A DNA stretch of 6,621 bases from Candidatus Altimarinota bacterium (GTDB taxonomy: Bacteria > Patescibacteriota > Gracilibacteria > Absconditabacterales > Absconditicoccaceae): positions 1 to 6,621 of the forward strand of contig JALUXR010000018.1 of assembly GCA_027013285.1 (NCBI GenBank), in the 5' to 3' direction. This document shows, in pieces, positions 1 to 6,460 of the stretch. The notes under the pieces were generated by a model. That model was not told the DNA's origin and did not search any database. It saw only the letters and a program-made list of their open reading frames with translations. How positions within the stretch are numbered: position 1 is the stretch's first letter; each line of letters opens with the position of its first letter. Both the position numbers and the translations under genes were made by a program.

Positions 1-273
1 ATAGACTCTTCTTTATCAAAAGTACAGTTTCAAAAAAACAACAATAAAACACTTACAAATAAACAATTAACAGAACAAAAAAAACAAGCTGAAGTTGCTA
101 GACAAAAAAGATTAACAGAACAAAAAAGACAAGCTGAAGTTGCTAGACAAAAAAGATTAGCAGAACAAAAAAGACTTCAAGTTCTTAAAGCTCAACAAGA
201 TGCATTAAATAGACAAGCTGCACTATTAAAACAACAACAAGTAAAAATTCATACAACTACAAAAGCTAGTTAA
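1..273 (+). CDS. Gln/Lys-rich coiled-coil protein with 15-residue repeats, 3' end only
   Basis: The gene is open from the first base of the window and ends at TAA 271-273, leaving 90 visible residues; its start lies outside. I do not recognise a family. The visible part is strongly charged and helical: a unit reading LTEQK(K/R)QAEVARQKR occurs twice (residues 23-37 and 38-52) and begins a third time as LAEQKR, followed by more Gln/Lys/Ala-rich sequence to about residue 80. This pattern suggests a long helix or coiled coil. The last ten residues (VKIHTTTKAS) resemble the last ten of the next gene, a lipoprotein 25 nt downstream, so this may also be an envelope protein, but no signal sequence is visible. 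The visible part contains no UGA codon and no glycine. Function unknown. Confidence 0.75.
   Translation: MDSSLSKVQFQKNNNKTLTNKQLTEQKKQAEVARQKRLTEQKRQAEVARQKRLAEQKRLQVLKAQQDALNRQAALLKQQQVKIHTTTKAS
67..174 (+). repeat. 45-bp tandem repeat inside the coiled-coil gene
   Basis: Two near-identical 45-bp units lie at 67-111 and 112-156, differing at only a base or so (a Lys/Arg codon change), and a third copy begins at 157-174 with one Thr-to-Ala codon change before diverging. The unit is a multiple of three, so changes in copy number would lengthen or shorten the predicted helix without breaking the frame. The near-identity at DNA level suggests recent slippage or recombination. Confidence 0.85.
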
Positions 274-506
274 TTTTATAAAAATAAATCTTAAATTAAT
301 GAAATTAAATAAAAAATTATTACTATTGTTAAGTTTATTACCAATAATAACATTAACATGATGTGAAAATGAATGAAATAATGAGTGAGAATACAAAAGA
401 AATGAAATAAAAAATACTTCATCAACTATAAAAACAAATAACCAACATAAAATGAAAAATAAAATTGTTAAAATGCATATAAGAACTAGAGCTAGTTAAT
501 TTTATA
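241..506 (+). repeat. Shared tail repeat at the ends of two adjacent genes (241-280 and 467-506)
   Basis: The last ten codons, stop codon and start of the 3' flank of the first gene (241-280) align without gaps to the same part of the lipoprotein gene (467-506). The final 16 bases, GCTAGTTAATTTTATA, are identical and include the stop codon; the upstream coding part matches at 17 of 24 positions. The encoded ends are VKIHTTTKAS and VKMHIRTRAS. The listed span covers both copies and the sequence between them. Confidence 0.7.
299..499 (+). CDS. Small predicted lipoprotein (66 aa, lipobox LTGC)
   Basis: Read with UGA as glycine, this is a 66-residue protein with a textbook lipoprotein signal: basic N-terminus (MKLNKK), hydrophobic core about residues 7-19, and the lipobox L19-T20-G21-C22, in which Gly21 is encoded by TGA. 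Cys22 would be lipidated and become residue 1 of the mature protein, which is only about 45 residues, rich in Glu/Asn then Lys/Asn, and without a recognisable domain. The C-terminus VKMHIRTRAS resembles the end of the gene before it. The start ATG is the only one placing a signal sequence in frame; it lies 25 nt after the previous stop and has no Shine-Dalgarno sequence. The next gene starts 25 nt downstream, consistent with co-transcription. Function unknown; the lipoprotein call is firm given code 25. Confidence 0.8.
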
Positions 507-524
507 ATTTAAAAAATACATACA

Positions 525-2129
525 ATGATAAAATGAATAATTATTTTCATATTACTATTAGATTTAATTTTAATAAATCCTATAAACATCATAAACTTTA
601 ATCTATGAAATATATTTGTTATAATATTCTTACTTTTTTTTGTATATTCAATTTTTATGTTATTTTACAAAAAGAATGATAAAGATTATAACTATTTCAT
701 AAAAGAAAATATTCTTATTTTAAGTATATTTCTATTATCAACTATTGTATTTTCACATTTTTTAATAGAACATTCAGGTGAAGAAAATTTATATTTAAGA
801 ATATATGGGGAAATAGCATTTATATTTTTTGCTTGAGCTTTATCTATATCTCCAATTATACAAATATTTAAAATAAAATCTGATAATATAAAAAATAACT
901 TAATTTTATTAAGGAAAGTTCTTTGAATACTTACTTTTTTATTTTTAATTAAACATTGATTAGAATATTTTTCTATGGATTATGTATTTTTCAATAAATT
1001 TCCTCATAATACATCATTATTTACATATATTTATGATAATTTATTCAAAAGATATGATGCTTTATCTTGAGTTATTGCTTGAATATTTATTATTATTTTA
1101 TGAATTACTTCAAATAAATTTTCTGTTAAAGTTTTATGAAAATACTGGAAATATATACAAATGTTAGCCTACCCTACTTTTATAATCACTTTATTACATA
1201 TTGCATTATCTTGAAGATTTGATACTTCTTATGCAATATTATTAGTATGAGTCGTATGATTAAGAACTATATCATATCTATTGAGTATGAATACACAAAA
1301 TTGATGAAAAGTTACAAAATATCTATGTGTTCCTTGTGGATATATTTATGATGAAACAAAATGAGATGAAGATGGATGAATTCCTCCTTGAACTAAATTT
1401 GAAGACATTCCAGATAATTGGGTTTGTCCAGTTTGTTGAGTATGAAAAAAAGATTTTATAGCTATTTACGAAAATGAAGAAACTATAGAAATATGAGCAC
1501 AAATTATAGAAAAGAAGAATTTAACAGAAAATGTTGTTGAATTAGTAATTGAAACAGAACAAAAATTAGAATCTCAATACTGACAATTTGCTAAATTAAT
1601 TTTAGAAGATAGAGATGGAAAATTTCAAAGATCTTATTCTATAGTTAAACAAGATTGAAACAAAATTAAATTATGTATAAAGGCATTAGATACTTGAAGA
1701 TGAGGTAAAATAATAAATAAATTAGAAATATGAGATAAAATATCATTAGAATGAATATTTTGAAATTTTATTTTACAAGATACTACAAATCCAAAAGTTT
1801 TCATAGCTACTTGAACAGGTTTGGCTCCAATTATAAATATGATAAATCATACTAAAACAGAGAATAATCAATTATTTTTCTGAGTTCAAAATGAAAAAGA
1901 TTTATTTTATTTAGATAAAATTTTATGAGAGAATAATTTAAAAACTGAAATATTCTTATCAAAAGAAAAAACTGATAAATATAATTTCTGAAGGTTAAAT
2001 TTATCTAAATATAATTTTCCAGAAAATACTGAATTTTATATTTGTTGAAATCCATCTATGGTAAATACTACAAAAGATTATTTATCAAACAAATGATTTA
2101 ATAATATTTATTTTGAACAATTTAATTAA
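525..2129 (+). CDS. Membrane ferric-reductase/MsrQ-like domain fused to rubredoxin and FAD/NAD(P) oxidoreductase
   Basis: A 534-residue three-part electron-transfer protein. Residues 1 to about 255 form about eight hydrophobic segments resembling the ferric-reductase-like membrane domain of MsrQ/YedZ: LRKVLG...KHGLEYF (129-149, His144), a helix near 180-195, and KYWKYIQMLAY...LLH (207-225, His225). Residues 266-311 are a complete rubredoxin: C268-VP-C271-GYIYD, GIPPGT, FEDIPDNW, C301-PV-C304-GVGKKDF; the four cysteines should bind one iron. Residues about 325-534 are a ferredoxin-reductase module: GQFAKL (353-358), flavin-contact RSYS (369-372), nucleotide-binding TGTGLAP (429-435) and CGNPSM (507-512). 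Electrons could run NAD(P)H, FAD, rubredoxin, haem, then an acceptor across the membrane; this route is inferred. The Gln at 212 occupies the place where MsrQ, from memory, has a haem-ligand His. I count 33 UGA glycines against 7 GGN. The start follows the lipoprotein stop by 25 nt. Confidence 0.9.
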
Positions 2130-2143
2130 TTAATTTTATAAAA

Positions 2144-2269
2144 ATGAGAAATATTCCAATTATTATAATAACTATAATAAGTATTTTATGAATATTTATA
2201 TTTTGATTGTATAATATATCACAAAATAACAAATGTACATGAGTGAGAGCTTATAGTTGTAATAAATAA
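2144..2269 (+). CDS. 41-residue single-helix membrane peptide
   Basis: Read in code 25, this short gene encodes 41 residues: an Ile-rich hydrophobic helix (about residues 4-22, including IIIITIISILGIFIFG) and a short polar tail NISQNNKCTGVRAYSCNK with two cysteines (31 and 39). It starts 14 nt after the reductase gene, directly after the box TTTATAAAA, and ends 23 nt before the response regulator, so it fits as a member of the same transcription unit. It has no recognisable family and no lipobox. Three UGA codons are read as glycine. It could be a small subunit or regulator of the neighbouring membrane reductase, but only position suggests this. In AT-rich DNA a 41-codon frame can arise by chance; the tight spacing and clear membrane helix favour a real gene. 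Confidence 0.55.
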
Positions 2270-2292
2270 TTTTACATAAAAATCTATAAAAC

Positions 2293-2943
2293 ATGAAAAT
2301 ACTTTTAGTAGAAGATAATATAGAAATATCAAATAACATAAAAAAACTACTTAAAACTTATAATGATAATTTTTCTATTAAACAAGTATTTACAATAAAA
2401 GAAGCAAAAGAAAATTTAGTTAAAAATAAGTATAATTTAATACTTCTAGATTTAATGTTACCAGATGGAGATGGAATAAATTTTTCAAAAAAGATAAAAC
2501 AACACTTTGATATACCTATTATAATAATGACTGCAAAATGAGAAGATGATGATAAAATAAATTGATTAGAATCATGAGCAGATGACTATATTGTAAAACC
2601 ATTTAAAGTAAAAGAACTATATTTAAGAATACAAAGAACTATTAAAATAAACAATATTTCTAATAAAACAAAAATATGAGATATAGAAATAGATTTTGAA
2701 GCAAAAAAAGTATATAAAAATTGACAAGAAATACATTTAAAATTAAAAGAATTTCAGATTTTAGAATATCTATATGATATAAAAACTTGATCAAGATTAG
2801 ACATAATAGAAGAAATATGGTGAAATGATAACACTTTTAGTGCTGATAATAAACTTGATGTAAATATATCATCTATAAGAAAAAAATTATGAAAAGATAT
2901 TATAGAAACTATAAAATGATTTGGATATAGTATAAAAAAATAA
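2293..2943 (+). CDS. OmpR/PhoB-family two-component response regulator
   Basis: A full-length 216-residue response regulator. Residues 1-118 are the receiver domain: KILLVEDN with acidic E7 and D8, phospho-acceptor Asp53 in LILLDLMLPDGDG, Thr80 in IIIMTAKGEDD, and Lys102 in SGADDYIVKPF, where the invariant glycines are TGA codons. Residues about 128-216 are the winged-helix DNA-binding domain of the OmpR/PhoB class (GDIEID, LKLKEFQILEYL, SADNKLDVNISSIRKKLG, IETIKGFGYSIKK). All phosphorylation-site residues are present, so it should be switched by a kinase; the obvious candidate is the histidine kinase at 3719-4966, separated from it by one secreted-protein gene. The start ATG follows CTATAAAAC with no Shine-Dalgarno sequence. 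Translation past the first TGA at residue 83 is needed for a complete protein. Its target genes cannot be read from the sequence. Confidence 0.95.
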
Positions 2944-2986
2944 GGTTTAATTAAGGATAAAATAAGAATTAGTTAAGGGACATAAT

Positions 2987-2992
2987 TATAAT
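2987..2992 (+). promoter_or_regulatory. Possible -10 element upstream of the secreted-protein gene
   Basis: TATAAT occurs in the 98-nt gap after the response regulator, about 50 nt before the next start. No convincing -35 sequence is visible, and such hexamers are frequent in DNA this AT-rich, so this is a weak call. A promoter here would let the secreted-protein gene be transcribed apart from the regulator. The same gap has the near-repeats TTAAGGA (2951-2957) and TTAAGGGA (2973-2980), which could be protein-binding sites. Confidence 0.3.
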
Positions 2993-2999
2993 ACAATTA

Positions 3000-3016
3000 C
3001 TTCTTTGAAATAGAAG
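3000..3016 (+). other. Small hairpin in the leader of the secreted-protein gene
   Basis: CTTCT (3000-3004) pairs with AGAAG (3012-3016) around a 7-nt loop, followed by CTTTTAAAT. The 5-bp stem is weak. It could be a poor terminator after the response regulator or a leader structure for the next gene; nothing more can be said. Confidence 0.3.
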
Positions 3017-3041
3017 CTTTTAAATATTAATTATTATAAAA

Positions 3042-3626
3042 ATGAAAAAAATGTACTTACTAATGTTATTAGTTTTATCAGGTATGATATTCAATGTCAA
3101 TTTATCATATGCTGAAGAAGGTGAATGAGGAGAATGAAACAGAATCAAAGCTGAACATAGTTACAATTGATGTGAAATAGGTGAAAGAAATGAACATTCA
3201 AATTATAATACATCATCAACTTCAAATCAACAAGCAAGAATTGTAGAACAAAACAGAATCAAAGCTGAACAAGCAAAAATTAATACTCAAACTACACAAC
3301 CTACAACAACTACTCAGCCTACAACAACTGTAAAAAAATATAATTATGTTAAATGAACAATTAAAACAAAATTACATAATATAATAAAAGTTAAACTGTT
3401 TGATAAAATCAAAAATCTATCAACTAGCAAAAAAATAACTGTTTTAAATGCTATAAATAAAAAAGTAGATACTATAAACACACAAATAAAAGGAAAATGA
3501 AAACTTACTCAAAATGATAAAGTAAAAATAGAAGTATTAACATATTTACAAGATGAAGTTAATAATTATATTTGAACTATACAAGATCCAACTACAACTA
3601 TCTTTAATTCTATATTATGAAACTAA
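3042..3626 (+). CDS. Secreted protein with Thr/Gln/Pro linker and helical C-terminal domain, unknown function
   Basis: A 194-residue protein with a clear Sec signal peptide: MKKMYLLMLLVLSGMIFNVN followed by a likely signal peptidase I site after LSYA (residue 24). Residues 25-80 are polar and contain NRIKAE twice (33-38 and 71-76). Residues 82-97 form a low-complexity linker of Thr, Gln and Pro, and residues about 100-182 look like a lysine-rich helical domain (LSTSKKITVLNAINKKVDTI, then KLTQNDKVKIEVLTYLQDEV). I do not recognise a family. The start follows TTATTATAAAA directly. It lies between a response regulator and a histidine kinase and is closed by a terminator 13 nt after its stop, so it may be a target of, or an extracytoplasmic partner for, that signalling pair; this is inference from position. 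UGA codons within it are read as glycine. Confidence 0.85.
3138..3271 (+). repeat. 20-bp direct repeat encoding NRIKAE (3138-3157 and 3252-3271)
   Basis: AACAGAATCAAAGCTGAACA occurs twice, identically and in the same reading frame, within the secreted-protein gene, 114 nt apart. It encodes NRIKAE followed by His or Gln. Identity at DNA level over 20 bases suggests a recent partial duplication or a maintained short motif. Confidence 0.85.
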
Positions 3627-3639
3627 ATTAAATAATTTC

Positions 3640-3661
3640 AAACACCTTAGGGTGTTTTTTT
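3640..3661 (+). terminator. Intrinsic terminator after the secreted-protein gene
   Basis: AAACACC (3640-3646) pairs with GGTGTTT (3651-3657) around the 4-nt loop TTAG, and the stem runs straight into a T tract. It begins 13 nt after the stop codon. It is the only strong intrinsic terminator seen in the window, and it separates the regulator and secreted-protein genes from the kinase and ApbE genes, which must then use their own promoter or read-through. Confidence 0.85.
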
Positions 3662-3718
3662 AATAGATTTTTAATATTTTATTATTATATTCATTTTATT
3701 TATATATTTTTTATTAGT

Positions 3719-4966
3719 ATGAAAATTTCTAATTCAAATAGAATAGCTATTTTATTTTCTTTCTTTACTTTCTTTATAAGTTTATGTTTTTTAACTATAT
3801 TTGCTTTTTTATATTTTAAATCATGGTATGAAGAAGAACAAGATGAAGTTAATAAAATATATTTATGATATAGTATATATTCAGATATTTTTAATGAAGC
3901 ATTAATTTGAAGTAAAAATGAAATACAAGATAATGAAGATTATATCAAAAAAAATAAAGATAAAGAAAAATATGAAAAAATATTTCTAAATCTATATGAA
4001 AAAGAAGATGAGTATTATATTGTTAAATATATTAATAAAGAAGAATCTATAAAATATGATGTTACAATATTTATGAAAAATCAACTTATGCAATTTAAAG
4101 TATGAATGTTTTTAATAATAATATTTACATTGATAGCATTTATATTATCAAAGATTATTTTCACAAAAATTATATTGAAAGAATTATATTTACTTTCAAA
4201 TAAGTTAGAAAAATTAAATATCTCAAAATGAGAAAATATTGAAAATAATTTTTATGATAATGACATAAAAACAATAGTAAATAAAATAAATACACTTTTA
4301 AAAACAATTTATAATAATCAAAAAGACTTAAAATATTTTAATTCACAAGTATCACATGAATTTAAAACTCCCCTTATGATTATAAATTCAGAATTAGAAT
4401 TTTTAGAATTATCGTGATTAAATAATAAGAGTTTACAAAAAATACAAATACAAATTGATAAATTAGATTATTTATTAAATAGTTTCATACTATTAACAAA
4501 AATAGATACAGCAAATATTAAAAAAACTAATATAAATCTAAAAAATTTAATAGATAATATTTTAAATGAGTTTAATACAATTTATAAAAATAAAAATATA
4601 AAACTAGATATAAATTTAGAACAAGAAAGTTTAAATACAAATAAAGAAATATTTTATATATTGTTAAAAAATCTATTAGAAAATGCTTTTAAATATAACA
4701 AAGATAAATGAAATATCTCAATTACTTTTAATTGAAATTATATTAATATTGAAAATACAGTTAAAAATATTAATTCAATAAATTTAGAGAATATATTCCA
4801 AATGTTTTATAGAGATTCAAATGATTCAAATTGATTTGGTATATGATTATCTATAGTAAAAAAAATAATTGAAGCTTTATGATATAGAATAAAAACTAAA
4901 TTAAATAAAACAAAAGAAACTATAAACTTTTCAATTTATCTTAAAGATGAAAATAATGAAAACTAA
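3719..4966 (+). CDS. Membrane sensor histidine kinase
   Basis: A 415-residue kinase. Transmembrane helices are at about 9-33 and 128-150, enclosing an external sensor region of about 94 residues that is rich in Glu, Lys, Asp and Tyr and matches no domain I recognise. After the second helix come a linker, the dimerisation/phospho-acceptor helix with H213 in SHEFKTPL, the N-box NLLENAFKYN (318-327, Asn322 central) and the G2-type box GFGIGLSIVKKI (372-383), whose first and third glycines are TGA codons. The usual DxGxG of the G1 box is not visible: the region reads INIENTVKN (342-350). The expected partner is the response regulator at 2293-2943. The gene follows a terminator, so it probably has its own promoter in the AT-rich 57 nt before it. 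Its last codons overlap the start of the ApbE gene, indicating coupled expression. Confidence 0.93.
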
Positions 4967-5777
4967 AAAAATAATGTGAACAGATATTAGTATAAGTATT
5001 TATGATGATAATTTTGATGAAACAATATTAGATGATGCTTTTGATATATTTCATAAAAATGAAATCATATTTTCTAGATTTGATAAAAATAGTTTACTTT
5101 CAAAATTAAATAAAAATAAAATATTAGAAGTTAATAAAGATTTTATCAATATTTTCCAGCTTAGTAAATTCTTTCATAAAAAGACAAACTGATATTTTAA
5201 TCCTCTCATAAATCTGAATAATATCTGATATTCAGAGAGTTTTGATAATAAAAAGTTTTATAAAAAAGAAAGTAAAGCAAGTTTAGATTTTGATTCTATT
5301 AAAATAGACTGAAATAAAATTAGCTTACAAGAAAATCAAAATTTAGATTTTGGATGAATTGTAAAATGATGGACAGTTGATTTGGTAGCAAATTTTTTAA
5401 AAGATAATTGAATAAAGTACTTTCTTATAGATGCCTGATGAGATATTTCTTTTACATCAGATAAGTGAGAAAATATAAATATATGAATAAATAATCCTAT
5501 AATCAACAATATAAATAAAGTAATTTCATCAAAAAATAAAGCAATTTGCACATCTTGAATATACAAAAGAAAATGGCAAATTAACTGAAAAGAATATAAT
5601 CATATCTTAGATCCCAAAACTAATCAAAATAATTTTGATATACTATCAATAACTATTGTATCCAACTACTGTGTAATAGGAGATGTATATGCTACCTCTT
5701 GTATAGCTATGTGATTTGAAAAAGCTAAAATATTTTTAGAAAAAGAAAAAATAAAATATTTTATAATAAAAAAATAA
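4956..5777 (+). CDS. apbE: FAD:protein FMN transferase (ApbE family)
   Basis: ApbE enzymes attach FMN from FAD through a phosphoester bond to Thr or Ser in target proteins of electron-transport systems. This 273-residue protein keeps the family's signature segments in order: MGT (7-9), FSRFD..S.LSKLN (39-52), GYFNP (79-83), DFGGIVKGWTVD (131-142), DAGGD (159-163), TSGIYKR (199-205), HILDPKT (216-222) and GDVYATS (242-248), whose Asp and Thr match the metal-binding region. Several of these glycines are TGA codons. It is a little shorter than many family members and begins directly with the catalytic domain, with no signal peptide or lipobox, so it is predicted to act in the cytoplasm. The ATG overlaps the kinase gene by 11 nt. 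No FMN-binding target domain is encoded in this window, so its substrate is unknown; the membrane reductase upstream suggests a redox role. Confidence 0.92.
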
Positions 5778-5798
5778 AATAAACTTGAGTTCTAAAAC

Positions 5799-5816
5799 GA
5801 AGTGCAAAATAAATTA
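5799..5816 (+). repeat. Left terminal inverted repeat of the IS30-type element
   Basis: Reads GAAGTGCAAAATAAATTA inward and is an imperfect inverted match to 6461-6479. The transposase stop codon (5814-5816, minus strand) lies within it, so the gene runs to the very end of the element. Confidence 0.5.
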
Positions 5817-6440
5817 GGAGGGAAAAAAATATTCATAAGGAGTTTTAAATCAAAGTCTTTTTCTGGGTCTATTATTAATTAAATCAATAACTTCTTTCAA
5901 GTAGTTTTTATCTATTTTAGAGAAATCAGTTCATTTAGGAAAGAATTGTCTTATAAGTCAGTTAGTATTCTCATTTGTTCATCTTTCTCGAGAATGATAT
6001 GGTCTAGCAAAGTAAATATTCATTCAAGTATAATATATAGCTATTTTTCTTTTTTTCTTTTTTTCATATTCATATCTCCCTATACTTGCACTTATAGACC
6101 ATCATTCTTTTTTCATAGCTTCTTTTATCTTTTCCACAAATTTTCTTCATTTTCGTGTAAATAGTTTTGTATGTTTTCTATTAGCATCTTTTCTTCTTTT
6201 GTAAGTTCTTTTTTTTGCTATATCTGCTTTATATACCCAATGTCACCATACATTTGAGTATCTATTTCTTTTTATTTCTCTTTCTATTGTTTTCCTATCT
6301 CTTCATATTTCTTTTGCTATATAGCTGTAATTCTTAATTTTCTTTTTTGTATAATAATGTTCTATTAGTACTCTCTCATTTTCATTCAACTTTTTCTTGT
6401 ATCTATAATCTTTTACTTTATTATCTTTCATAAGTCCCAT
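5814..6440 (-). pseudogene. IS30-family transposase lacking its central catalytic region
   Basis: The minus-strand frame is open for 208 residues. The N-terminal part has the IS30 helix-turn-helix: LNENERVLIEHYY (18-30), then YIAKEIGRDRKTIEREIKRN (40-59). The C-terminal part has the family's closing block: YFARPYHSRERGTNENTNGL (143-162), FFPKGTDF (166-173) and NNRPRKRLGFKTPYEY (189-204). IS30 transposases normally carry well over 100 residues between these parts, including the WEGD-like first Asp and the DNGKEF-like second Asp of the DDE triad. Here only about 30 Lys-rich residues remain, so only the final catalytic Glu (E152, in RERGTNEN) is left and the protein cannot catalyse transposition. 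The frame is kept across the junction, near 6015-6053. UGA codons occupy conserved glycines, so the element is adapted to code 25. The start at 6440 is the first ATG after an in-frame stop at 6444-6446. Confidence 0.85.
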
Positions 6441-6460
6441 AGATTAAGGAGTAAAATTTA

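Noticed and set aside
67..174. CRISPR-like array
   Set aside because: The repeats are directly adjacent, in frame and coding, with no spacers.
982..1167. Plus-strand open frame in a different phase
   Set aside because: It lies inside the membrane part of the reductase gene, has no conserved motif, and reflects AT-rich composition; the code-25 frame covers the region with clear homology.
3283..3332. Possible flavinylation acceptor site in the Thr-rich linker of the secreted protein
   Set aside because: The Thr/Gln/Pro linker lacks the Gly and surrounding residues of known ApbE acceptor motifs and looks like ordinary low complexity.
5336..5566. Minus-strand open frame opposite the ApbE gene
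   Set aside because: The plus strand encodes conserved ApbE motifs across this stretch; the opposite frame shows no family features.
525..5777. Large genes as frameshifted or nonsense-riddled pseudogenes under the standard code
   Set aside because: The interruptions are only TGA, never TAA or TAG, and fall on conserved glycines; the frames run to normal family lengths.
5946..6164. Plus-strand Ser/Phe-rich open frame
   Set aside because: It is the antisense shadow of the Lys/Glu-rich IS30 transposase on the minus strand.
299..6440. UGA read as tryptophan (code 4, Mycoplasma-like)
   Set aside because: Trp at the lipobox, rubredoxin, nucleotide-binding and kinase G-box positions would break all these motifs, and TGG is used separately for conserved Trp such as rubredoxin W299.
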